From contig CAYSVN010000034.1 of NCBI GenBank assembly GCA_964434585.1, forward strand, positions 1 through 12,138: a DNA stretch of 12,138 bases, in the 5' to 3' direction. The notes under the pieces are model-generated. The model was not told the origin of the DNA, ran no database searches, and saw only the letters and a program-made list of their open reading frames with translations. Shown here piece after piece: positions 1-4,737 of the stretch (position 1 is its first letter; every line of letters begins with the position of its first letter). This stretch comes from CAYSVN01 sp964434585. GTDB lineage: Bacteria; Patescibacteriota; Gracilibacteria; Peribacterales; Peribacteraceae. Made by a program: the position numbers and the translations under genes.

Positions 1-1
1 T

Positions 2-184
2 GATGGTGCTTTAGAAAAATTAGAAACAATGCTATCTGGCCAAAACATGCCAGTAAATCATTTCCTAAAAAAAGGGCAGGTACTTTTTGCTAATAACCAT
101 GAACTCCTCCATGACAGAACTTCATTTGTAGACACTGGCAGACATTTATTACGTGTAAGAATGGCTGAGAGAATGCGTGTTTAA
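2..184 (+). CDS. Fe(II)/2-oxoglutarate-dependent oxygenase, TauD/clavaminate-synthase-like, C-terminal fragment
   Basis: Only the last 60 codons are in the window; the start lies upstream and the gene ends at TAA 182-184. The visible part reads KKGQVLFANNHELLHDRT, then SFVDTGRHLLRVRM. This matches the C-terminal signature of the TauD/TfdA and clavaminate-synthase-like fold: a hydrophobic strand, an Asn-containing turn, the distal iron-binding His (fragment residue 37, in LLHDRT) and, 14 residues later, an Arg (residue 51) placed to bind the 2-oxoglutarate carboxylate. Family members hydroxylate small molecules or amino acids using O2 and 2-oxoglutarate. The substrate cannot be told from this fragment. 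It lies 51 bases upstream of a co-directional QueD-like gene, so the two may belong to one small-molecule cluster, though a -10 box between them suggests separate transcription. The family call rests on this motif alone. Confidence 0.66.
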   Translation, partial: DGALEKLETMLSGQNMPVNHFLKKGQVLFANNHELLHDRTSFVDTGRHLLRVRMAERMRV

Positions 185-207
185 TTTTAAAATGTTGATG
201 GACAAAA

Positions 208-213
208 TATAAT
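208..213 (+). promoter_or_regulatory. -10 box for the QueD-like gene
   Basis: A perfect TATAAT lies in the 51-base gap after the oxygenase stop codon. The best -35 at 17 bp spacing (TTTTAA, 185-190) is poor. Transcription would start near 220, giving a leader of about 16 bases without a Shine-Dalgarno motif. The whole gap is AT-rich, so a chance match is possible. Confidence 0.35.
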
Positions 214-235
214 TTATATGCTTTAATTTAAATAT

Positions 236-634
236 ATGAGAATAATAAAAGAATTCCGTTTTGAGGCCTCACATCAATTACCTCCTGAAAAAGAGGATAT
301 TTATGGTGTATGTAGTAGGTTACATGGTCATTCGTACAGAATAAGAGTTGCTGTCCAAGGTAAAATGAATGAAGATTCTTGGATTATGAATTTAAGAGAG
401 CTTTCTAATATTGTAAAAGCAGAAATTATAGATATATGCGATCATCAATTTTTAAATGAAATTTACCCTGAGGATATCACCACTGCTGAGAACTTAGGTC
501 TTATTTGGGCAAGAAAGGTTCAAGCAGTATTAGTGAATAAACACCCAGGTATAAACTTACACACACTAGAGGTCTGGGAAACGGCAAAATGTGGTGCAAT
601 TATTGAGCTTTCGGATATTCAATCCGAAGAATAG
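236..634 (+). CDS. queD: 6-pyruvoyl-tetrahydropterin synthase / 6-carboxytetrahydropterin synthase (QueD) family protein
   Basis: A 132-residue protein of normal length for the tunnelling-fold QueD/PTPS family, which converts dihydroneopterin triphosphate to 6-carboxy- or 6-pyruvoyl-tetrahydropterin. QueD is the first dedicated step to 7-deazaguanine (queuosine) precursors. The zinc ligands are present: His13 (FEASHQL), His30 and His32 (LHGHSY). The catalytic Cys26 (GVCSRLHGH), the DH pair Asp69-His70 (CDHQFLN) and Glu115 (VWETAKCG) are also in place. TTAEN at 82-86 stands for the usual PTxEN. The usual 'mDF' before helix 1 is MNL here, so an otherwise well-conserved Asp is Asn52. No queC, queE or queF is visible, so use in queuosine, pterin or another pathway cannot be decided. 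The ATG follows an AT-rich leader without a Shine-Dalgarno. Fold assignment is strong; exact reaction is moderate. Confidence 0.85.
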   Translation: MRIIKEFRFEASHQLPPEKEDIYGVCSRLHGHSYRIRVAVQGKMNEDSWIMNLRELSNIVKAEIIDICDHQFLNEIYPEDITTAENLGLIWARKVQAVLVNKHPGINLHTLEVWETAKCGAIIELSDIQSEE

Positions 635-643
635 ATTTTGTTT
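610..643 (+). terminator. Possible intrinsic terminator overlapping the end of the QueD-like gene
   Basis: TTCGGAT (610-616) and ATCCGAA (622-628) form a perfect 7-bp stem around a 5-base loop, inside the last codons of the QueD-like gene. The T-rich run (ATTTTGTTT) starts several bases after the stem, so this is a suboptimal terminator. A second, weaker inverted repeat follows: CTTAAAAT 666-673 with ATTTTAAG 704-711, enclosing ATGGT/ACCAT at 691-705. It could act between the two converging genes. Confidence 0.4.
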
Positions 644-706
644 AGTTAATAAAACTTTTATTCACCTTAAAATAGTTCTGTACTTCATGTATGGTGGTGT
701 ACCATT

Positions 707-1531
707 TTAAGAAATACTACCTACGACCACATTAACAATCGCTGATGCTAAGCCCATAATAATAATTCCAGCAATAGTGTAGGTAATAATTTTGCGAGCT
801 GTTGTTTGAGACTGCTCGCTACCAAGGCCAAGCATTAAATAAAATCCAGCAATAACAATTGTTGTGGTGGCAAGTAAGGCTACATAACTTAGTACGGTCG
901 TTAATATTGCTGTAATAGCTTCTCTTATTGGCTCTGTATCGCCAAAATTTTCACCCACTAATGCGCCAGCAAAGTTAACAATAGCACCAGCAAGGCCAAT
1001 AATAACTATGCCAACAGTTGTATAAAGAACAATATTACGAGCGGTCTTTCTAGATTCATCGCTACCCAAACCAAGAATAAGGTAGAACCCTGCAACAACG
1101 ATAGCTGTTACTGCCAGCAAGCCAACATAACCCAAGGCAATACTCAATATATGCTCAATAACGCTATACAATAAACCTCCATCGCCCGACCCATTTACAA
1201 TGCTTAAAGAGAAATTCACAATTGCGTTAGCAAGACCTATAAGCACAATGCCAGAAACTGTGTATAGTACAATTTTTTTTGCTTTTATTCTAGAATCATC
1301 ACTACCAAGCCCAAGGATTAAATAGAATCCTGCAATTGTAATAGTAAACACTCCTGCAATTGCTACAAAACTAATAATAGTACTTAAAATATTGCCTAGT
1401 ATTTCATCTGGGGTGCTTAAAATAATACCTGCAGCTTCTGCGGCAACTTTTATACCCTCCCATATACCACCACCTTGATAGCTAGGACCTTGCGCATGGG
1501 CAGTGCCGATAATAATGTTGATAATGTTCAT
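707..1531 (-). CDS. VirB2/TrbC-like pilin membrane protein with three tandem two-helix repeats
   Basis: A 274-residue membrane protein made of three near-identical units. A short N-terminal hydrophobic stretch ends in AHAQ (residues 11-14), a plausible signal peptidase I site. Each unit has a hydrophobic helix running into GFYLILGLGSD (68-78, 148-158, and 229-239 as GFYLMLGLGSE), a short polar loop rich in S, R and K, and a second helix ending in AIVNF or AIVNV (103-107, 183-187, 264-268). The period is 80-81 residues, so six membrane helices are expected. The unit resembles VirB2/TrbC-type or similar small pilins that candidate-phylum genomes usually encode as single-unit proteins. The order of helices and the LGLGSD loop support that class, but this is recognition by pattern. 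It starts 22 bases after the Mrr-type nuclease gene on the same strand, so the two are probably co-transcribed. No Shine-Dalgarno precedes the ATG. Pilus subunit, conjugation or DNA-uptake channel are all possible; function is not proven. Confidence 0.68.
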   Translation of the reverse strand: MNIINIIIGTAHAQGPSYQGGGIWEGIKVAAEAAGIILSTPDEILGNILSTIISFVAIAGVFTITIAGFYLILGLGSDDSRIKAKKIVLYTVSGIVLIGLANAIVNFSLSIVNGSGDGGLLYSVIEHILSIALGYVGLLAVTAIVVAGFYLILGLGSDESRKTARNIVLYTTVGIVIIGLAGAIVNFAGALVGENFGDTEPIREAITAILTTVLSYVALLATTTIVIAGFYLMLGLGSEQSQTTARKIITYTIAGIIIMGLASAIVNVVVGSIS

Positions 1532-1553
1532 GTTTATATAATATCTATTAAAG

Positions 1554-1958
1554 CTATCTGGTAAGACTGATGGATTTTAAAATGTCTTCGATATCCCAAA
1601 GCTCAACGCCATAATTTCTTGCTTCCTGATACTCATACTTATTAGCTTTTATGGAAACAAAGAATAAGCCTTTCTCTAATTCGTATTTTTTTAATGATCC
1701 TCCTAATTCACGAATGGGATGGATTAGGCCATGATTTTTTGTCCAACGCTTACATTGACCTAATAAGTTTTGACCGTTTCGTTTCATTTTTAAGTCTATA
1801 CCATCATCTCCTCCCTTTGGTCCTTTTTTTGTAATTTCAACTTCTTTAAAATCAAGTCCTCTTAACAAATCTTTACAGAGACATTCAAAATCACCCCACT
1901 TCATATTTTGAATTTCTTCAAACGAATTTATGTTTTTATAATTTACTTTTGTTTTCAT
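1554..1958 (-). CDS. Mrr-type restriction endonuclease-like protein (catalytic domain only)
   Basis: A 134-residue protein that is essentially one Mrr_cat domain of the PD-(D/E)xK nuclease fold. An N-terminal helix (MKWGDFECLCKDLL, 19-32) carries the usual Glu25. GGDDGIDL (49-56) supplies the metal-binding Asp55, and QCKRW (68-72) supplies Gln68 and Lys70 of the QxK active site. The closing GVELWDIEDIL (117-127) matches the end of this domain. E. coli Mrr, about 304 residues, has an extra N-terminal DNA-binding domain that is missing here. Family members cut methylated or foreign DNA or act in recombination; the substrate is not predictable. No methyltransferase is nearby. The partner downstream is the pilin-like gene, which could tie the pair to DNA entry or transfer (inference). 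The ATG falls 8 bases after a TATAAT, so the message may be leaderless. Confidence 0.8.
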   Translation of the reverse strand: MKTKVNYKNINSFEEIQNMKWGDFECLCKDLLRGLDFKEVEITKKGPKGGDDGIDLKMKRNGQNLLGQCKRWTKNHGLIHPIRELGGSLKKYELEKGLFFVSIKANKYEYQEARNYGVELWDIEDILKSISLTR

Positions 1959-1965
1959 ATTATAT

Positions 1966-1994
1966 ATTATAACATATTATTATATTTTTGTATA
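1966..1994 (-). promoter_or_regulatory. Promoter of the nuclease-pilin pair
   Basis: On the minus strand: -35 TATACA (1989-1994, 4 of 6 consensus), 17 bp, then -10 TATAAT (1966-1971). Only 7 bases separate the -10 box from the ATG ending at 1958, so transcription should start at or beside the start codon. The -35 box overlaps the -35 box of the divergent pyrH promoter. Confidence 0.5.
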
Positions 1995-2016
1995 GTACTA
2001 TAAAGTACTGTATACT
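1988..2016 (+). promoter_or_regulatory. Promoter of pyrH-frr
   Basis: TTGTAT (1988-1993), 17 bp, TATACT (2011-2016). Transcription would start near 2023, giving a leader of about 24 bases before pyrH with no Shine-Dalgarno motif. Confidence 0.5.
1994..2009 (+). promoter_or_regulatory. Possible operator: two AGTACT palindromes one helical turn apart
   Basis: AGTACT occurs at 1994-1999 and 2004-2009, with centres exactly 10 bp apart. Both lie inside the spacer of the pyrH promoter and next to the -35 box of the divergent nuclease promoter. A protein bound here would block both promoters. No regulator gene is visible nearby. Confidence 0.35.
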
Positions 2017-2046
2017 ATTAAGTATTACATTATCATTTAATAACTT

Positions 2047-2745
2047 ATGAGAATACTTCTAAAACTTTCTGGCGCAGTGCTAAGTGGCACTGATGACTTT
2101 GGTGTTAATAAAAAGCGTATAGACGAAGTCTGCCAAGAAATTAAAACCCTACAAGCCAAAGGGCACCAAATTGCGATTGTGGTTGGTGGTGGAAATATTT
2201 GGCGTGGCCGCGATACTGAAGCTAGTGGCATTAACCATAACGATAGACACGTACTAGGCATGATGGCTACCGTATTTAATGGCGTAGCGCTACGGAGCGT
2301 ATTGCAAGCAATAGAGCTAGAAACAAGTATTTACAGCGCGATTGATGCACCAGGCGAATTAGTGATGTCTTGGCATCGTGAATCTGCATTAGAGGATTTA
2401 GACGCAGGCACTATTGTTGTTTGTGTTGGTGGTACTGGCAATCCTTATTTTACAACCGATAGCGGTGCGGCTCTGCGTAGCATTCAATTAGAATGCGATG
2501 TTATTTTAAAGGCAACCAATGTTGATGGCGTATACGACAAAGACCCTAATAAACATGATGATGCTACACTTTATAAAGAACTTAGTTTTGATGAAGTTAT
2601 TAGCCAGAATTTAAACGTTATGGACCAAACTGCTTTTGCTCTTTGTAAGGATAACAATATGAATATTCGTGTTTTTAACATCGATACTCCTGGTAATTTA
2701 GCATCTGCCCTTGATAGTAGTGACCTTGGTACGCTAATCTCTTAA
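2047..2745 (+). CDS. pyrH: UMP kinase
   Basis: A 232-residue bacterial-type UMP kinase (amino acid kinase fold), cytoplasmic, which phosphorylates UMP to UDP with ATP in pyrimidine nucleotide synthesis. Landmarks in order: KLSG (6-9) at the phosphate-binding N-terminus, GGGNIWRG (47-54), GMMATVFNG in the central helix, GTGNPYFTTDSGAALR binding UMP and phosphates, ATNVDGVYDKDP, and MDQTAFALC near the C-terminus. Length is close to E. coli PyrH (241). It is followed by frr after a single base (TAA 2743-2745, ATG 2747-2749), so the two are surely co-transcribed and probably translationally coupled. In many bacteria rpsB-tsf precede this pair; here a divergent nuclease-pilin unit does. Identification is secure. 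Confidence 0.97.
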   Translation: MRILLKLSGAVLSGTDDFGVNKKRIDEVCQEIKTLQAKGHQIAIVVGGGNIWRGRDTEASGINHNDRHVLGMMATVFNGVALRSVLQAIELETSIYSAIDAPGELVMSWHRESALEDLDAGTIVVCVGGTGNPYFTTDSGAALRSIQLECDVILKATNVDGVYDKDPNKHDDATLYKELSFDEVISQNLNVMDQTAFALCKDNNMNIRVFNIDTPGNLASALDSSDLGTLIS

Positions 2746-2746
2746 T

Positions 2747-3289
2747 ATGATTGATTCCCGTATCCAACATTTTATAGATGAAGCGCAGAAGATTATTGAT
2801 TATCTTCATAGTGAATTTGGTAAATTACAAACAGGCCGTGCAAACGCAGGCTTGGTAGAACATGTAATGGTAGAAGCCTATGGTCAAAACCAAGAACTAA
2901 AAGCAGTAGCTGGTATTACGGTAGAAAGTGCGCATAGTATTATTATTACCCCTTGGGATAAAACTATTTTAAAAGAAGTAGAAGACGCTCTTGCAACAGC
3001 GGACCTTGGTATTAATCCTCAAAATGATGGAGTAGCTATCCGCATGACTATGCCAAGTATGACAGAGGAGCGTCGTAAAGAAATTGGTAAAATTGCTCAC
3101 GAGCTTGGTGAGCATGCTCGTATTTCTATTCGTCAACAGCGTCAAAAAGCTCACGATGCCTTTAAAGAAGAGGCTGATGAAGACGAGCACCGTCGCCTTG
3201 ATAAAGAACTGCAAGCTCAAGTTGATGATTTTAACAAGCGAGTTGAAACCGACGTAAAGCACAAGCAAGAAGAAATTTTGAAGGTATAG
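2747..3289 (+). CDS. frr: Ribosome recycling factor
   Basis: A 180-residue protein, the usual size for RRF (185 in E. coli). With EF-G and IF3, RRF splits post-termination ribosomes. Conserved RRF elements are the early helix ending in LQTGRANAGLVEHV, the loop region ending in ITPWDKTILKEVEDAL, NPQNDGVAIRMTMPSMTEERRKE, and the C-terminal three-helix-bundle segment HARISIRQQRQKAHDAF with its charged helices. The gene starts one base after pyrH and ends at TAG 3287-3289. The inverted repeat bounding the S23 cassette begins two bases after that stop, so any original terminator may have been displaced. Identification is secure. Confidence 0.97.
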   Translation: MIDSRIQHFIDEAQKIIDYLHSEFGKLQTGRANAGLVEHVMVEAYGQNQELKAVAGITVESAHSIIITPWDKTILKEVEDALATADLGINPQNDGVAIRMTMPSMTEERRKEIGKIAHELGEHARISIRQQRQKAHDAFKEEADEDEHRRLDKELQAQVDDFNKRVETDVKHKQEEILKV

Positions 3290-3290
3290 C

Positions 3291-3319
3291 TTAGGATTTC
3301 AGAATATCAGGTTTTCAGA
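3291..3319 (+). repeat. Left terminal inverted repeat of the S23 cassette
   Basis: Bases 3291-3310 match the reverse complement of 3716-3736 with one mismatch and one gap; 3299-3310 (TCAGAATATCAG) is a perfect 12-bp match to 3716-3727. The end is built of three tandem units: GATTTCAGA (3295-3303), ATATCAGG (3304-3311) and TTTTCAGA (3312-3319). It includes the stop codon of the enclosed gene (3307-3309). Confidence 0.7.
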
Positions 3320-3660
3320 TTTTTCATGATCACTTGCAGTATTTTCATTACTTCTAATAATATGCTTTCAATTTCTGAAAAACTTAGATTATCTGCCCAG
3401 GGTAATGATTTTGAAATTTGTATCTGGGTATCAATTTCATAACAAGAACCTAAAGGCATGGAGAGGAAACGGTGATAATCTTTTTTAGTACTCAATCTTC
3501 TTCCTTCTGCAATATTTGACGGCACAGACACTCCAGCTCTACGTAGTTGAGAAGTTAATCCAAACAATTCATGCTTCGGGTAATTTTCAGTAACCTGATA
3601 GATTAACTTTGATAGCAATACTGCCTTTTGCCAAACTATTAATTTATGATGATGATGCAT
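3307..3660 (-). CDS. Four-helix-bundle protein of the S23 / 23S rRNA intervening-sequence (IVP) family
   Basis: A 117-residue protein when started at 3660. The start of the family fold is clear in HKLIVWQKAVLLSKLIYQVT, followed by KHELFGLTSQLRRAGVSVPS, then NIAEGRRLSTKKDYHRFL, a Gly-Ser-containing third helix (LGSCYEIDTQIQIS) and a C-terminal helix. These signatures (VWQKA, QLRRA..S.P.NIAEG, YxRFL) are diagnostic of the four-helix-bundle family first seen inside insertions in 23S rRNA genes. Its biochemical role is unknown. An in-frame ATG at 3699 would add 13 residues, but the start at 3660 is preferred: family members begin a few residues before VWQKA, and a promoter (3671-3699) puts the RNA start near 3664. 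Inverted repeats flank the gene closely. It points against frr and the methyltransferase gene. Confidence 0.9.
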   Translation of the reverse strand: MHHHHKLIVWQKAVLLSKLIYQVTENYPKHELFGLTSQLRRAGVSVPSNIAEGRRLSTKKDYHRFLSMPLGSCYEIDTQIQISKSLPWADNLSFSEIESILLEVMKILQVIMKNLKT

Positions 3661-3670
3661 AAAAGAATTT

Positions 3671-3699
3671 ATATTATCTACATGATAGTAATATGTCAA
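3671..3699 (-). promoter_or_regulatory. Cassette-borne promoter of the four-helix-bundle gene
   Basis: On the minus strand: a perfect TTGACA (3694-3699), 17 bp, TAATAT (3671-3676); an alternative GATAAT (3673-3678) would have 15-bp spacing. Transcription from the first would begin around 3664, four bases before the preferred start codon. It lies just inside the right inverted repeat, so the cassette carries its own promoter. Confidence 0.5.
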
Positions 3700-3705
3700 A
3701 TTTGT

Positions 3706-3736
3706 TCTGATATTTCTGATATTCTGATATCCTTAA
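3706..3736 (-). repeat. Right terminal inverted repeat of the S23 cassette
   Basis: Read on the minus strand, this end begins TTAAGGATATCAGAATATCA and mirrors the left end (3291-3310). On the plus strand TTCTGATAT appears three times, at 3705-3713, 3714-3722 and 3722-3730. No target-site duplication is evident outside the repeats. Confidence 0.7.
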
Positions 3737-3789
3737 TATCTACTGTAAATTAACTCTCAGTTTTATCTCCTAAATCCTAACCACCTAGC

Positions 3790-4239
3790 ATGATTCATGT
3801 TCTCGCACATAATATTCGCTCACTTTGGAACGTTGGTTCTTTTTTTAGAACCTGCGATTGCTTTGGGGTTAGTAAATTAATACTAAGTGGCTACACCGGT
3901 ACGCCACCAAGAAGGGAAATTAGCAAAACTGCCATTGGAGCAGAGGAGTGGATACCCTGGGAATACATAGAAGATGAAATAGCGTTAATTGCTGACTATA
4001 AAGCTAAAGGCTTTACGGTAATTGGGCTTGAGTGCGGAGAGCAGGGAACTGAACTTTGGAACTTTAAGCCAGATGGTGATATTTTAGTAATTCTTGGCAG
4101 CGAAGTGCTTGGTATGCCACAGCATCATTTAGAACTTTGTGATAACATTCTAGAAATACCACAACAGGGCAAAAAAGAATCCCTTAACGTTTCGGTTGCA
4201 ACGGGTGTACTGTTAAGTCATTTGTCCCGATTCCTCTAA
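3790..4239 (+). CDS. SPOUT RNA methyltransferase, TrmH/SpoU family (minimal catalytic domain)
   Basis: A 149-residue protein that is only the knotted SPOUT catalytic domain, which uses S-adenosylmethionine usually to 2'-O-methylate tRNA or rRNA. Motif 1 is NIRSLWNVGSFFRTCDCFGV (8-27), with Asn14, Gly16 and Arg20. Motif 2 is ILGSEVLGMP (101-110). Motif 3 is IPQQGKKESLNVSVATGV (123-140), with SLN at 131-133. The N-terminal RNA-binding domain of RlmB/TrmH-type enzymes is absent. The size resembles TrmL (tRNA wobble 2'-O-methyltransferase), but motif 2 has EVLG rather than the usual EGxG and the target cannot be assigned. Its last 27 bases overlap the end of the converging Nudix gene. No Shine-Dalgarno precedes the ATG. 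Confidence 0.87.
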   Translation: MIHVLAHNIRSLWNVGSFFRTCDCFGVSKLILSGYTGTPPRREISKTAIGAEEWIPWEYIEDEIALIADYKAKGFTVIGLECGEQGTELWNFKPDGDILVILGSEVLGMPQHHLELCDNILEIPQQGKKESLNVSVATGVLLSHLSRFL

Positions 4240-4668
4240 GATTTCTAACACTGTAGCTAGATTTGGAGTTAATATAGTTTTAGTCCCGTGCATTGCCCTT
4301 AATTCATCTAAAGAAAAATAACCAAAACGCCCACATTTATGCGGCTCCATATTAACTGGTTCACCATGTATTTTAACGTAAAATGTATGAACAATTCTTT
4401 CTTTTGTACTATGTGTTGACGTAACAATAGGACCAAGATAATCGCCAACTTCAATATCTACACCAAATTCTTCCTTAAATTCTCTCATCAGTGCTTCTTG
4501 CTGGTTTTTATCTACTTCGTCAATTTTTCCACCAGGAGTTTCAATACGCGATGGCAGACTAGGATTATAAGATTTATAATCTGGATGGTGATGCTTATTA
4601 TTTTCCATCACAAAAACCTTATTGCCTTTAAGGGATATACCGGTGACTAGATCTAGTGATTTACCCAT
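4213..4668 (-). CDS. Nudix hydrolase
   Basis: A 151-residue single-domain Nudix protein. These enzymes hydrolyse nucleoside diphosphates linked to another group, for housecleaning or metabolite control. The Nudix helix is clear: PGGKIDEV followed by EALMREFKEEFGVD, with the metal-binding REFKEE core intact. Between PGG and RE there is one residue more than in the usual box, and the normal GE turn reads VD, so the box is slightly non-canonical. The segment HHHPDYKSYNPSLPSRIE just before it is unusually rich in His and Pro. The C-terminal FGYFSLDELRAM matches the standard family strand-helix. Substrate is unknown. A perfect TATAAT ends 7 bases before the ATG, suggesting a leaderless message. 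The gene converges on and overlaps the methyltransferase gene by 27 bases. Confidence 0.88.
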   Translation of the reverse strand: MGKSLDLVTGISLKGNKVFVMENNKHHHPDYKSYNPSLPSRIETPGGKIDEVDKNQQEALMREFKEEFGVDIEVGDYLGPIVTSTHSTKERIVHTFYVKIHGEPVNMEPHKCGRFGYFSLDELRAMHGTKTILTPNLATVLEILEESGQMT

Positions 4669-4675
4669 GTTTAAT

Positions 4676-4681
4676 ATTATA
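4676..4681 (-). promoter_or_regulatory. -10 box of the Nudix gene
   Basis: A perfect TATAAT on the minus strand, separated from the start codon by 7 bases (ATTAAAC), so transcription should begin at or next to the ATG. No good -35 box is seen at 16-18 bp. Divergent to the vanW-gene promoter. Confidence 0.4.
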
Positions 4682-4689
4682 GAGCTTTC

Positions 4690-4718
4690 TTGCTAAATAT
4701 TATATATTAATGTATAAT
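4690..4718 (+). promoter_or_regulatory. Promoter of the VanW-family gene
   Basis: TTGCTA (4690-4695), 17 bp, perfect TATAAT (4713-4718). The predicted start near 4725 leaves a leader of only about 13 bases, without a Shine-Dalgarno motif. Confidence 0.55.
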
Positions 4719-4737
4719 ATTATTAACAAACATCAAT

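Noticed and set aside
648..662. AATAAAACTTTTATT palindrome after the QueD-like gene
   Set aside because: The centre is a single base, so it cannot form a proper hairpin loop, and such A/T palindromes are expected by chance here.
2037..2261. 74-codon minus-strand open frame over the pyrH start
   Set aside because: Antisense to the conserved N-terminus of UMP kinase and across its promoter region.
2969..3268. 99-codon minus-strand open frame inside frr
   Set aside because: Antisense to a clear RRF gene, with a hydrophobic shadow composition and no signal for expression.
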